Assembly: GCF_000422865.1 (NCBI RefSeq)
Contig: NZ_KE383936.1
Location: forward strand, 222,456-286,455
DNA from: Oceanospirillum maris DSM 6286
Lineage (GTDB): Bacteria; Pseudomonadota; Gammaproteobacteria; Pseudomonadales; Halomonadaceae
Reading direction: 5' to 3'
DNA length: 64,000 nt
Shown: piece after piece, positions 7,760 to 17,112 of the stretch
Numbering within the stretch: position 1 is the first letter of the stretch
How the letters are laid out: the number at the start of each line of letters is the position of its first letter
Position numbers and translations under genes: made by a program
The notes under the pieces: generated by a model
Told to the model about the DNA's origin: nothing
Databases searched by the model: none
The model's input: only the letters and a program-made list of their open reading frames with translations

Positions 7760-9166
7760 ATGCACAAAGGAAAGCTTTTAGTCGTTGAAGATGATGCAGA
7801 TCTTCGCGAGGCAGTTGTCGATACTCTTGAATTAGCCGGTTATGACGTGGTTGATTCAGATTGTGGTGAATCGGCCATTGTGGCATTGGCTCAAGAATCC
7901 TTCGATATGGTTGTTTCTGATGTCAATATGCCTGGTATTGATGGGCATCAGTTATTAGAGCATGTCGTTACGAAGTACCCAGGTCTAAGCTTTTTAATGG
8001 TTACAGCCTATGGTTCGATCACTAATGCTGTTGATGCGATGCGCCAAGGGGCGTCTGACTATTTGGTAAAACCCTTTGAGCCGAGTAAGCTCGTAGGATT
8101 GGTTGAGCGGTATATTGCGGGAGTATCGGCGGATAAATCTGATGCCCCTGTTGTAGAGAGCGATAAAGGGAAGCAGGCATTTGCTTTAGCTAAGCGCGTT
8201 GCTGTGACGGATTCAACGGTTTTAATTGCCGGTGAAAGCGGTTCAGGTAAAGAAGTTATTGCCAAATATATTCATCAACACTCTCAACGAGCAGATAAAC
8301 CTTTTATTGCCATTAATTGCGCTGCAATTCCAGAAACTATGCTTGAAGCAACTCTTTTTGGTCATGAGAAAGGGGCGTTTACAGGTGCCCATGCGAGTGC
8401 TCCAGGTAAATTTGAGCAAGCAAATGGCGGTACATTGCTACTTGATGAAATATCAGAGATGGCGATTGATTTGCAGTCAAAGCTTTTACGGGTGCTTCAA
8501 GAGCAAGAAGTTGAACGTGTTGGTGGGCGTAAGGTTATTAAGCTTGACGTGAGAGTTATTGCGACCACAAATAGGAATATGAGGGATTATATTTCTGAGG
8601 GGCGTTTTCGGGAAGATTTATATTATAGGCTTAATGTATTTCCTTTAACTTTGGCTCCTCTGCGCGAGCGTGTGGAAGATATTGTTCCGTTGTCAGAGAA
8701 ATTATTTAAAAAGCATGCTTCCAAAATGAATCGCAGTGATATGCAGCTTTCAGAGTCCGCAAAGCATATGTTGAAAGCATACGCTTGGCCTGGAAATGTA
8801 CGAGAGTTAGAAAACGTTGTTCAGCGTGCGTTGATTTTACAACCCGGCTCTATAGTTGAGGCGGCAGATCTTTGCATAGATTCTTTTGACATTGCGGATA
8901 ATTTTTGCCCAGACAAATCAATAAGTGACATTGAGACTACTGGTTCCGCTCTGTTTGATTCTGGAATATCATCTGTCTCTGGACGGCTAGGAGACGATCT
9001 TCAAATGAAAGAGTTTGAGATGATTCTAACTGTTTTACGCGAATTTAAAGGGCGCAAGAACAAAGCTGCTGAGAAGTTAGGCATTAGCCCAAGAACATTA
9101 CGCTATAAATTAGCTAAAATGCGGGATAATGGCATAGATGTTGAAAGGGAAATAGAAGTTGCCTAA
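7760..9166 (+). CDS. flrC: Sigma-54-dependent flagellar response regulator FlrC/FleR
   Basis: Activates sigma-54 promoters of class III flagellar genes when phosphorylated by FlrB. Receiver domain at residues 1-120 with acidic pocket EDDAD and phospho-acceptor Asp54 (VVSDVNMPGIDG). AAA+ domain follows with Walker A GESGSGKE (158-165) and an intact sigma-54 contact loop GAFTGA (205-210). A Fis-type helix-turn-helix closes the protein (KNKAAEKLGISPRTLRYKLA). 468 residues, normal for the family. As no FlrA is seen in this locus, FlrC is the only sigma-54 activator in the window. Confidence 0.95.
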   Translation: MHKGKLLVVEDDADLREAVVDTLELAGYDVVDSDCGESAIVALAQESFDMVVSDVNMPGIDGHQLLEHVVTKYPGLSFLMVTAYGSITNAVDAMRQGASDYLVKPFEPSKLVGLVERYIAGVSADKSDAPVVESDKGKQAFALAKRVAVTDSTVLIAGESGSGKEVIAKYIHQHSQRADKPFIAINCAAIPETMLEATLFGHEKGAFTGAHASAPGKFEQANGGTLLLDEISEMAIDLQSKLLRVLQEQEVERVGGRKVIKLDVRVIATTNRNMRDYISEGRFREDLYYRLNVFPLTLAPLRERVEDIVPLSEKLFKKHASKMNRSDMQLSESAKHMLKAYAWPGNVRELENVVQRALILQPGSIVEAADLCIDSFDIADNFCPDKSISDIETTGSALFDSGISSVSGRLGDDLQMKEFEMILTVLREFKGRKNKAAEKLGISPRTLRYKLAKMRDNGIDVEREIEVA

Positions 9167-9175
9167 CTCCAGGTA

Positions 9176-9191
9176 TGGCAATAAGCAGGCG
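9176..9191 (+). promoter_or_regulatory. Weak candidate sigma-54 promoter before fliE
   Basis: TGGCAATAAGCAGGCG keeps the GG-N10-GC spacing of sigma-54 promoters and the TGGCA half of the -24 box, but its -12 half (AGGCG) differs from TTGCW. It lies 59 bases before fliE, where FlrC-dependent promoters occur in Vibrio and Pseudomonas. Position supports it more than sequence does. Confidence 0.35.
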
Positions 9192-9249
9192 ATCAGATAT
9201 AGAATCAGTCCGTTAATATTCATTTAATGCAACAAGTTGAGGATTTACC

Positions 9250-9612
9250 ATGGTAGATAGAGCTGATATATCAGGAGTGCTGGATCAAATTCGGTCTATG
9301 CAGTCTGAAATTCATCAGGCTAGCCGTGTTGCTCCTTCAGCCAATAGCGCTAATGTTACGGCCATTAATGGTGCCAAAGCGGCAGATGCGCCTGATTTCT
9401 CTGAAATGCTTAAAGCCGCTATTGATAAAGTTAATGAAACACAAAAAACAGCTAGCGCATTGCGTGAATCTTATGAAATGGGTAATCCTGAAGTGGATAT
9501 TACTCAGGTCATGATTGCCTCACAAAAATCGACGGTGGCTTTTGAGGCCATGAGCCAAGTTCGCAATAAATTAGTGTCGGCTTATCAAGAAATTATGCGG
9601 ATGCCACTTTAA
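9250..9612 (+). CDS. fliE: Flagellar hook-basal body protein FliE
   Basis: Periplasmic basal-body component joining the MS ring to the proximal rod; it is exported early and is needed for rod assembly. 120 residues. The C-terminal half is the conserved region: [17 protein letters not shown], then [20 protein letters not shown], ending in a helix with [19 protein letters not shown]. The first 40 residues are variable. It starts the fliEFGHIJ run, 51 bases before fliF. Confidence 0.95.
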   Translation: MVDRADISGVLDQIRSMQSEIHQASRVAPSANSANVTAINGAKAADAPDFSEMLKAAIDKVNETQKTASALRESYEMGNPEVDITQVMIASQKSTVAFEAMSQVRNKLVSAYQEIMRMPL

Positions 9613-9663
9613 TAACGTTAATTTCTAGTAATTTGTCGCCAACCTGGACTAGGAACCTGATGA

Positions 9664-11397
9664 ATGGATAACTCCTCTGCTGAAGCAGCGAATGAAGCTT
9701 CTGAGCTTTCTAATAACGAACAAAGCCAGACTGGAGAACCTAGAGCAACAACAGATCCAGCCGCTAACCGCTCTGGTATTAGTGGTGTTATGGCTGGTTT
9801 TAACAATCTTGATATGCTTCGTCAGCTAGGCCTTCTAGCTGGTTTTGCGGCAAGTATTGCGATAGGATTTGCTGTTGTTCTTTGGTCGCAAGAAGAAGAC
9901 TATCGCCCGCTTTTGAGTAGTATTGGTGAGTATGATTCACCGGCAGTCGTTGATATTCTTGAAAAAAATGGTATTAACTACAAAGTAGACCCTAAATCAG
10001 GGGCATTACTGGTGCTTTCTGATCGTATTTATGAAGCTCGAATGAAAATAGCGGCTTCTGATGTGGCTCGTGCGAATACGGTTGGGTATGAATTACTCGA
10101 TCAAGAGCAAGGCTTAGGAACGAGTCAGTTTATGGAGTCGGCTCGATACCGTCGTAGTATTGAAGGTGAGTTAGCTCGTACAATTTCTAGTTTGCAGCCA
10201 GTAAAGGGCGCGCGAATTCATTTGGCAATGCCTAAACAGTCTGTTTTTGTAAGGGACTATCGAAAGCCTTCTGCATCCGTATTTTTAAATCTTCATAGTG
10301 GCGCTGCTCTTGATTCCAGTCAGGCGAATGCCATTGTTAATCTTGTTGCAACCAGTATTCCTGAGCTTGACCCTAAAAACGTCACTATTGTCGACCAGAA
10401 AGGGAGAATGCTCTCTCAGACTGAAACCAAAGAGTCAGATAAACAAATTCAGCGACAATTTGAGTATTCGCGCAAGTTAGAGCGAGTTCTTACTGAGCGA
10501 GTTCGCAGTATTTTGGAGCCAGTATTAGGTGCTGGTCGTTATCAAGCCGCTGTCTCAGCTGAAGTTGATTTTACTCAAACAGAGCAAACCGAAGAGATTT
10601 ATAATCCTGATTTACCGGCCTTGCGAAGTGAGCAAGTGCTTGATGAGCATCGTTCTGGTGATATGAATCAAGGTGGCATTCCCGGTGCGTTGTCAAATCA
10701 ACCTCCTACTCCTGCTGATGTACCAGAACAAGCGACAGATGAGAATGGTAATCTAATTTCCACGACACCGGTCAATAGTCGAAAACAGGCAACTCGTAAC
10801 TTTGAGTTAGATCGAACGGTTAGCTACTCGCGTAATAATTTGGGGCGAGTGGATCGATTGACTGTGGCGGTGGTCGTTGACGATATTATTATCCGTGAGC
10901 CGGATTCTGGTGATGTTGTTCGTCGCGCTTGGGATGAGAATGAACTGAAGCGGTTAGAAGTCCTTGTTCGTGATGCGGTTGGCTTTAATGCTTTGCGTGG
11001 CGATAGTGTTAATGTTGTTAACTCGCCGTTTGCGGATGGTGGTGGTGACGTAATCGAGAAACTGCCTTTCTATCAAGAGCCTTGGTTTTGGGAAATTGCT
11101 AAGCAAGTCTTGGCTGGGTTATTTGTACTTATTCTTATTTTTGGTGTGCTTCGTCCGATCCTTCGCAGCTTGGCTACTGCAAGGGATGCGAGTGATGGTG
11201 CCGATGCAGAAGATGAAGTCATTCCTTTGGATGACCTGGGTGACGATCAAGTGACCCTGTCCGCAGCGGATGATCCTTTGCTAGCAGGACCAAATGAAGC
11301 ATATGAACGTCAATTAAATGCTATTCGAGCTATGATCGCTGAAGATCCTGGCCGTGTTGCACAGGTTGTAAGGCAGTGGGTGATTTCTGATGAGTGA
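9664..11397 (+). CDS. fliF: Flagellar MS-ring protein FliF
   Basis: Inner-membrane protein whose copies build the MS ring that anchors rotor and export gate. 577 residues. The N terminus is cytoplasmic and polar, followed by a transmembrane helix near residues 56-77 (LAGFAASIAIGFAVVLW), two ring-building motifs (PLLSSIGEYD through the LQPVKGARIHLAMP region), a periplasmic loop, and a second transmembrane helix near residue 485 (QVLAGLFVLILIFGVLRPIL). The cytoplasmic tail ends in RVAQVVRQWV, the FliG-binding segment. The stop overlaps fliG by 8 bases, coupling the two partners. Confidence 0.96.
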   Translation: MDNSSAEAANEASELSNNEQSQTGEPRATTDPAANRSGISGVMAGFNNLDMLRQLGLLAGFAASIAIGFAVVLWSQEEDYRPLLSSIGEYDSPAVVDILEKNGINYKVDPKSGALLVLSDRIYEARMKIAASDVARANTVGYELLDQEQGLGTSQFMESARYRRSIEGELARTISSLQPVKGARIHLAMPKQSVFVRDYRKPSASVFLNLHSGAALDSSQANAIVNLVATSIPELDPKNVTIVDQKGRMLSQTETKESDKQIQRQFEYSRKLERVLTERVRSILEPVLGAGRYQAAVSAEVDFTQTEQTEEIYNPDLPALRSEQVLDEHRSGDMNQGGIPGALSNQPPTPADVPEQATDENGNLISTTPVNSRKQATRNFELDRTVSYSRNNLGRVDRLTVAVVVDDIIIREPDSGDVVRRAWDENELKRLEVLVRDAVGFNALRGDSVNVVNSPFADGGGDVIEKLPFYQEPWFWEIAKQVLAGLFVLILIFGVLRPILRSLATARDASDGADAEDEVIPLDDLGDDQVTLSAADDPLLAGPNEAYERQLNAIRAMIAEDPGRVAQVVRQWVISDE

Positions 11398-12400
11398 TGA
11401 AGATTATCAAAGTCTGAGTTCGATTCAGCGCGCTGCTATTTTGCTGATGACGCTGGGCGAGTCTGATGCGGCACAGATTCTGCGTCATATGGGGCCGAAG
11501 GAAGTTCAGAAAGTCGGTATGGCCATGTCTCAAATGCAACATGTTTCTAAAAGTCAGGTAGAAGAAGTACTTTCTGAATTTCTAGAAACAGCAGGTGATG
11601 TGACAGGTCTGGGTGTCGGGGCTGATAGCTATATCCGCCGAATGCTGACAGAAGCTTTGGGTGAAGATAAAGCAAACGGTCTTATCGATCGTATTTTGTT
11701 AGGCGGTAATACTACAGGGCTAGATACTCTGAAATGGATGGAGCCTCGGGCTATTGCCGATATTATTCGCTATGAGCATCCTCAAATTCAGGCGATTGTT
11801 TTATCTTATTTAGATTCGGATCAATCTGCAGAAGTACTTGCATTCTTCGACTCAAAAGTGCGTCTTGATGTTATTTTACGAGTTGCTGCTTTAGAGTCTG
11901 TGCAGCCTCAGGCTTTGCAAGAGTTGAATGATATTCTTGAGAAGCAGTTCTCTGGTAGCACGGGGACTCAAACAACGAGTATGGGCGGTGTTAAAGTCGC
12001 TGCCAATATCATGAACAACCTAGAAAGTGCGCTTGAAGGTGAGTTGATGGAGGCCATCAAAGAAGTTGATGAACAGCTAGGTGAAGAGATTGAAGACCTA
12101 ATGTTCGTATTTGACAACCTTGTTGAAGTTGATGATCGTGATGTTCAGATCCTATTGCGTGAAGTTAACCCGGACAGCTTGGTTCTGGCGCTTAAAGGTG
12201 CAGATACTCGCGTACAGGAAAAAATCTTTAAAAATATGTCTAAAAGAGCCAGTGAGCTGTTACGTGACGACCTTGATGCGAAGGGGCCTGTTCGTGTGAG
12301 TGAGGTTGAGCAATCTCAGAAAGAAATTTTGGCTATTGCTCGTCGCTTGGCTGAAGATGGTGAAATTACGCTTGGTGGCGGCGCTGACCAAATGGTTTAG
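11390..12400 (+). CDS. fliG: Flagellar motor switch protein FliG
   Basis: Rotor protein that binds FliF with its N-terminal domain and interacts with the stator with its C-terminal domain, generating torque and direction switching. 336 residues, normal length. The N-terminal region has LSSIQRAAILLMTLGESDAA; the middle armadillo region carries HPQIQAIVLSYLD (EHPQ motif); the C-terminal torque helix region is MFVFDNLVEVDDRDVQILLR, with the charged residues known to be needed for rotation. Starts within the end of fliF. Confidence 0.96.
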   Translation: MSDEDYQSLSSIQRAAILLMTLGESDAAQILRHMGPKEVQKVGMAMSQMQHVSKSQVEEVLSEFLETAGDVTGLGVGADSYIRRMLTEALGEDKANGLIDRILLGGNTTGLDTLKWMEPRAIADIIRYEHPQIQAIVLSYLDSDQSAEVLAFFDSKVRLDVILRVAALESVQPQALQELNDILEKQFSGSTGTQTTSMGGVKVAANIMNNLESALEGELMEAIKEVDEQLGEEIEDLMFVFDNLVEVDDRDVQILLREVNPDSLVLALKGADTRVQEKIFKNMSKRASELLRDDLDAKGPVRVSEVEQSQKEILAIARRLAEDGEITLGGGADQMV

Positions 12401-12442
12401 GCTTGTTATCGTAATGTATATGGCTTGAGTTGAGTGAAAACT

Positions 12443-13477
12443 ATGTCTCTGGATAAACGACACCTATGGTCGAGTGAAGAGATTGAAGCCTTTGAACGTT
12501 GGGAGATGCCGGATTTAACCGGTGTCTCCCTTCGTAGTTTAGGGCGTGGGAAAATCTCAGATAACGCGGCGGACTCTGAAGAATCTCAAGAAGAGGTTGA
12601 AGAAGTTCAGCTACCCACAGTAGAAGAAGTCGAGGCGATTCGTAAAGCGGCATACGATGAAGCTCATGCAGAAGGTTTTGAGCAAGGACGGCTTGATGGC
12701 TTTGAGCAAGGCCGAGAAGATGGCTTTCTAAAAGGTAAAGCTGAGGGTTATGAAGACGGTTCTAAGAAAGGCTATGAAGAAGGGATGCAGCAAGGTGAGC
12801 GCGAGATTAATGATGCCTTGTCTCGCCTAAATAGTATTTTATCTCTCCTCCATGAGCCGATTGCTGCACAGCATGAGGAGCTTGAAGGTGTGCTTTATGA
12901 GCTTCTGACGCACCTGGTTTCTTTAGTAACAAAGCAAGAGTTGAGTGTTAATTCGTCAGTTGTGACGCGGATTATTCAAGAGTCGTTGGCTGCATTGCCT
13001 CATAACAGCGAACGAATTCGTGTATTTATTAATCCTATCGACTATGAGTTAGCCCGTGAGCAAGCGAGCCGCCAGATTGATCCTTGGCATGTCTATCCTG
13101 ATGAGGATATCGCACCGGGTGGTTGTCGTGTTGAAAGCTTAAGCTCTCTGATTGATAACACGGTTGAACATCGCTTAGGTGATCTGTTGCAACAGATTGT
13201 TATTGATAGGTATGCGACTCCAAAAGCGGCTCAAACAGTTAAGCCGCCAGCGCCAAAAGCGGCTCAATCTGCAGCGCCAAAAGCAGCTCCAGCGGCTCGG
13301 CGTACTTCGCCTAAAACAACAGATCAACCTGTGGCTCGAAAAGGAGCCCAAGCAGCACAGTCTACTGCTCAAAAAACAACTCAGCGGGTCGCGCCAAAAA
13401 CAGATCAATCAGTGACTCCAAAAGCAGCTCCGAGTGTGAGTCAAAAAGAGCATGTAAAGCCCCCATCAAACGCTTAG
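12443..13477 (+). CDS. fliH: Flagellar assembly protein FliH with long Ala/Pro/Lys tail
   Basis: Regulator of the export ATPase FliI; FliH dimers link FliI to the export gate and C ring. The ATG at 12443 is preferred; a GTG three codons earlier is possible. The first 75 residues are acidic. Residues 78-118 contain the family's GxxxG repeat helix (EGFEQGRLDGFEQGREDGF). The conserved C-terminal FliI-binding part follows to about residue 255 (PGGCRVESLSSLIDNTVEHR). After that comes an unusual tail of about 85 residues made of PKAAQ/PKTTDQ-like repeats, beyond the normal end of FliH. Confidence 0.9.
   Translation: MSLDKRHLWSSEEIEAFERWEMPDLTGVSLRSLGRGKISDNAADSEESQEEVEEVQLPTVEEVEAIRKAAYDEAHAEGFEQGRLDGFEQGREDGFLKGKAEGYEDGSKKGYEEGMQQGEREINDALSRLNSILSLLHEPIAAQHEELEGVLYELLTHLVSLVTKQELSVNSSVVTRIIQESLAALPHNSERIRVFINPIDYELAREQASRQIDPWHVYPDEDIAPGGCRVESLSSLIDNTVEHRLGDLLQQIVIDRYATPKAAQTVKPPAPKAAQSAAPKAAPAARRTSPKTTDQPVARKGAQAAQSTAQKTTQRVAPKTDQSVTPKAAPSVSQKEHVKPPSNA
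13216..13476 (+). repeat. Degenerate PKAAx repeat tract at fliH 3' end
   Basis: The last part of fliH encodes degenerate repeats around (T/A)PKAA(Q/P), rich in Ala, Pro, Lys and Gln. Codons are varied (aaagcggctcaa, aaagcagctcca), so the tract is not a recent perfect expansion. It looks intrinsically disordered and basic. Confidence 0.8.
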
Positions 13478-13507
13478 TTTGATTAATGGATATTCAGGTT
13501 TGAACTT

Positions 13508-14863
13508 ATGGATAATCTAGCTCAGCGTTTACGACAATATAAGCCTAGTGTCGATGTAAAGCCCCGTATTCGTGCTGAAGGACGCTTGGTTCGCATGGTG
13601 GGGTTAACATTAGAGGCCATTGGCTGCGATATGCCTGTGGGTAGCTATTGTAACGTTGAAACTGCGCGTGGTGACTTTGTTGAAGCCGAAGTTGTTGGTT
13701 TTGCCTCTGAAAGGACTTTCTTGATGCCCGTTGGTATGGCTGAAGGTTTAAAACCGGGTGGGCGCGTTATCCCGAATGATAAAGCTTTGAATATTCCGGT
13801 TGGTCCAGAACTATTGGGGCGAGTACTTAATGGTATCGGTGAGCCTTTGGATGGACGAGGCCCTATTACCACTAAAGACACAACTAGTTTACACGGAAAA
13901 ATTATTAACCCTTTAGCGCGCAAGCCGATTCGCGAAACTCTTGATGTTGGTATTAAGGCGATTAATGCCTTGTTCACCGTAGGGCAAGGACAGCGAATAG
14001 GTTTGTTTGCTGGTAGTGGTGTGGGTAAAAGTATGCTGCTTGGCATGATGACCCGTTTTACTGAAGCTGACATTATCGTCGTCGGTCTTGTTGGTGAGAG
14101 GGGCCGAGAAGTTAAAGAGTTTATTGATGAGATTTTAGGTCAAGAAGGTATGTCGCGCTCGGTTGTTGTTGCCTCTCCTGCTGATGATGCGCCTTTGATG
14201 CGATTGCGTGCTGCGATGCTAACGACCAGTATTGCAGAATACTTTAGGGACCAGGGGAAGAAAGTTTTATTGTTGATGGATTCATTGACTCGTTTTGCGC
14301 AGGCGCAGCGAGAAATCGCTTTAGCGATAGGGGAGCCACCGGCAACAAAAGGTTATCCACCATCAGTATTTGCTAAAATTCCTCAGCTGGTTGAACGTGC
14401 GGGTAATGGTAATGAAGGTACGGGAGGCTCCATTACTGCATTTTATACCGTGCTAACAGAGGGCGATGATCAGCAAGACCCTATTGCTGATGCAACACGG
14501 GCCATCCTTGACGGCCATATTGTTCTATCTCGTCGCTTGGCAGAAGAAGGACACTACCCAGCTATTGATGTTGAGGCTTCTATTAGTCGTGTAATGCCTC
14601 AAGTTGTATCAGAAGATCACTTGAAGTTAGCCTATTCATTAAAGCAAATTTATGCCTTATATCAACAAAATAAAGATCTAATTAGTGTTGGTGCATATAA
14701 CGCAGGTTCGGATGCTGCTATTGATCAGGCTATCGCTTTGATGCCAAGGGTAAAAGGCTTCTTACAGCAAAATTTGAAAGAGAATGTTGATATTGTGACT
14801 AGTTATCAGCAAATGAATCTTGCATTAAATAACCAACTACAGGCAAAGGGCGGTGAGTCATGA
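13508..14863 (+). CDS. fliI: Flagellum-specific export ATPase FliI
   Basis: Hexameric ATPase related to F1-beta that energises and orders type III export of flagellar substrates. 451 residues. Walker A AGSGVGKS spans about residues 168-175, Walker B lies in [20 protein letters not shown], and the family segment [20 protein letters not shown] follows. It starts 30 bases after fliH and its end overlaps fliJ by 4 bases (ATGA). All catalytic motifs are present. Confidence 0.97.
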   Translation: MDNLAQRLRQYKPSVDVKPRIRAEGRLVRMVGLTLEAIGCDMPVGSYCNVETARGDFVEAEVVGFASERTFLMPVGMAEGLKPGGRVIPNDKALNIPVGPELLGRVLNGIGEPLDGRGPITTKDTTSLHGKIINPLARKPIRETLDVGIKAINALFTVGQGQRIGLFAGSGVGKSMLLGMMTRFTEADIIVVGLVGERGREVKEFIDEILGQEGMSRSVVVASPADDAPLMRLRAAMLTTSIAEYFRDQGKKVLLLMDSLTRFAQAQREIALAIGEPPATKGYPPSVFAKIPQLVERAGNGNEGTGGSITAFYTVLTEGDDQQDPIADATRAILDGHIVLSRRLAEEGHYPAIDVEASISRVMPQVVSEDHLKLAYSLKQIYALYQQNKDLISVGAYNAGSDAAIDQAIALMPRVKGFLQQNLKENVDIVTSYQQMNLALNNQLQAKGGES

Positions 14864-15306
14864 AGCGTTCCGAACGGCTGAAGAACATCATGAGTATGGC
14901 GGAAAAAAAAGAAAAAAATGCTGCGAATGCTTTAGGTTATTTGAATACCAAGATTATGAATGAAGAGCAGAAGCGAGAGCAGTTGATGGGCTATGAGCTT
15001 GAGTATCATGAGCAGATCATAGAGACCGGAAAAACAGGAATTAACGGTGCAACACTTAGAACCTACTTTGGTTTTATGGGGAAGCTCAGTCATGCTGCTA
15101 ATCAACAGATTGGTCATATTGCTGAACTAGAGCAGCAAGTTGATCAGGTGCAGGAATATTGGTTTAAAACCCGTGGTAAGTTAAAGGCTTTTGAAAGTTT
15201 AGTTGATAAGGTGGAGCGGCAAGAAGCGGCGGAGCAGGATAAGCAAGAGCAAAAAATGCTTGATGAGTTTGCATCCCAGGCGTTTATACGGCGAATGGAT
15301 AGATGA
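14860..15306 (+). CDS. fliJ: Flagellar export protein FliJ
   Basis: Cytoplasmic coiled-coil protein equivalent to the gamma stalk of F1; it inserts in the FliI ring and activates the export gate. 148 residues, almost entirely helical and charged, with the family-like N terminus [20 protein letters not shown] and heptad-like helices to the end. Identification rests on position after fliI, the 4-base overlap, length and coiled-coil character. A strong sigma-54 promoter begins within 10 bases of its stop. Confidence 0.9.
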   Translation: MKRSERLKNIMSMAEKKEKNAANALGYLNTKIMNEEQKREQLMGYELEYHEQIIETGKTGINGATLRTYFGFMGKLSHAANQQIGHIAELEQQVDQVQEYWFKTRGKLKAFESLVDKVERQEAAEQDKQEQKMLDEFASQAFIRRMDR

Positions 15307-15313
15307 TCGCACT

Positions 15314-15329
15314 TGGCATGTACCTTGCT
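15314..15329 (+). promoter_or_regulatory. Sigma-54 promoter before fliK
   Basis: TGGCATG-TACC-TTGCT matches the sigma-54 consensus TGGCACG-N4-TTGCW at 11 of 12 fixed positions with correct spacing. The -12 element ends 35 bases before the fliK start, leaving a short leader. It implies that fliK and probably the fliL-flhB genes can be transcribed independently of fliE-fliJ, under FlrC-type control. Confidence 0.8.
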
Positions 15330-15364
15330 AAATACCCTCTAGGAATAATCAACGAGGATACAAC

Positions 15365-16978
15365 ATGGGTGTCAGTCAAGCGCAATCAGTTGTTGATGTA
15401 TTAGCCTCCTCTACCTCTGCAAGTAAGCGGAATCAAAGCAACGCTAATCAGGCTATGTTTGATATTGCTTTGAAGAGTGCATCAATAGCTACACCTCAAG
15501 CCTCAGGGAATGAAACGTTAAAAAAACAGGATGTTGCATCAGCTGCAGATAAAGCTAAAGGCAAAGAAGTTCCGCATAACGGCAAAGAAGTTCCAGAGAA
15601 AAGTGATAACGCTAAGACTGCTACCGTTGCTCATCAGGATTCGCGTGACGCTGTTTATAACGCTCAAGCGGAAGATGATTCTAACCAAGCCGCTGAGGAC
15701 AATGAGCGTGATTTGGCGCTTGTTGATAAAAATGCCATGCAGGCCGCTGCTGACAAGGCGGCGCTTGCAGCTAATGAAGAAGAAGAGGAATTAGAAGCCG
15801 CTGCTTTGGCTGATGCAGATGCTTTAGCCTTAGATCAAGAAGAGGTTGATTTAGCTTTAGAGCAAAAAGAAGCATTAACTGCTGAAACGTTAAATGATCT
15901 TTTAACTCAGATGGAATCCGGTGAACTTAGTGCCGAAGATTTCCTAGGGAAGCTTGAACAGGTTTTAGAATCGCAAGATCTTGATATCAGCGATATTCAA
16001 GACTTTGTTGTATCTGAAGGTCTTGTGTCAGAAGAAGAGTTTAATGAACTCTTGGCAGACCCTGCTGATTTTATTACGCAGCTTCAGCAATGGTTTACCC
16101 CTGATAGTGAGCTTGCGGCAACGTTAAAAGATCTTGGTGCAAGTGCTGATGTTATCGCTCGATTGGGCGCGGCATTACAAAGCCGATTATCTAATCAGAA
16201 TGAAACCTATCGCTTTGTCGATGTTTTGAAGTCTGAGAATAACAGCCGCCAAGCTGATGATCTTGTTTCCAGTTTGCTAAAAGAACAAGGTTCGGCTAAG
16301 GATCAAGATTCTTTATTTGATAGAGATAAACTTTTTGAGCAACTTATGGCTCAAAAAAATCCTGATACAGCTGGTAAGGTCTCGGGTTTTGCTGGGTTGA
16401 TGCTTAAAGAAGGTGTTCAAGGAGGATTTTCCCAGGCTGGGACTCTTGGCAGTACAGTGGTTGGATCAGGAAGTGAAACTTTACAAGCTCAAGGCTTAAG
16501 GCCTGGAGTGCAAGTTCAAACACAGACGCTTCCTCAGTTACCTGTTTTGCGTGGTTTGCCTGGGCAGGCAGGTGCAACAGAAGCTCTTAATGAACGTATT
16601 ATGATGATGCGCTCAAAAGGGATTCAAACCGCTGAGATTCGCTTAGATCCACCTGATTTAGGGAGCTTGGAAATTCGAGTTCGTGTCTCTGGAGATACAA
16701 CAACGATTCAATTCCATAGTCCAAATCCAAGTGTTCGTGAGGCGCTGGAGTCTCAAGTGAATAAGCTCCGTGAGATGATGGAAGGTGCCGGTGTGGATCT
16801 AGGGCAAGTCGATGTTTCGGATCAATCGCTATCCGAGAGAAAAGATGACGAATATGCCTTTGGTGAAAGCCCTCGCTCTAGCGATGGGGCAAGTGATGAG
16901 GACCCAGAAAGTGACTCTGTCGCTGAAAGGCGCATACAGAGCCAATCGGCGATTGGAGTAGTTGACTACTTTGCTTAG
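15365..16978 (+). CDS. fliK: Flagellar hook-length control protein FliK
   Basis: Secreted ruler that measures hook length and triggers the FlhB substrate switch. 537 residues. The N-terminal 270 residues are Ala/Asp/Glu-rich and low in complexity. The C-terminal switch domain lies near residues 410-510 with IQTAEIRLDPPDLGSLEIRV, the FliK signature (LxPxxLGxv), then REMMEGAGVDLGQVDVSDQS. It has its own sigma-54 promoter. A second FliK-domain protein is encoded at 35156-37231. Confidence 0.93.
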   Translation: MGVSQAQSVVDVLASSTSASKRNQSNANQAMFDIALKSASIATPQASGNETLKKQDVASAADKAKGKEVPHNGKEVPEKSDNAKTATVAHQDSRDAVYNAQAEDDSNQAAEDNERDLALVDKNAMQAAADKAALAANEEEEELEAAALADADALALDQEEVDLALEQKEALTAETLNDLLTQMESGELSAEDFLGKLEQVLESQDLDISDIQDFVVSEGLVSEEEFNELLADPADFITQLQQWFTPDSELAATLKDLGASADVIARLGAALQSRLSNQNETYRFVDVLKSENNSRQADDLVSSLLKEQGSAKDQDSLFDRDKLFEQLMAQKNPDTAGKVSGFAGLMLKEGVQGGFSQAGTLGSTVVGSGSETLQAQGLRPGVQVQTQTLPQLPVLRGLPGQAGATEALNERIMMMRSKGIQTAEIRLDPPDLGSLEIRVRVSGDTTTIQFHSPNPSVREALESQVNKLREMMEGAGVDLGQVDVSDQSLSERKDDEYAFGESPRSSDGASDEDPESDSVAERRIQSQSAIGVVDYFA

Positions 16979-17001
16979 GCCTTGCATTATCCTATGCCGA
17001 G

Positions 17002-17047
17002 TAACGATCTAGTCGTTATCAACCCTATTAATAGTTAGTAGTACTAA
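17002..17047. repeat. Two short inverted repeats between fliK and fliL
   Basis: TAACGA-TCTAG-TCGTTA (17002-17018) and TTAGTA-G-TACTAA (17035-17047) lie in the 134-base gap between fliK and fliL. Neither is followed by a T tract, so they do not look like a terminator. They may be protein-binding sites or mRNA structure; no function can be assigned. Confidence 0.5.
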
Positions 17048-17112
17048 TCTATTCACCGTGCCAACCTATTTATTATTAACGGCATTAACCAGTTGAGAGT
17101 AAGAGGCGTGAA

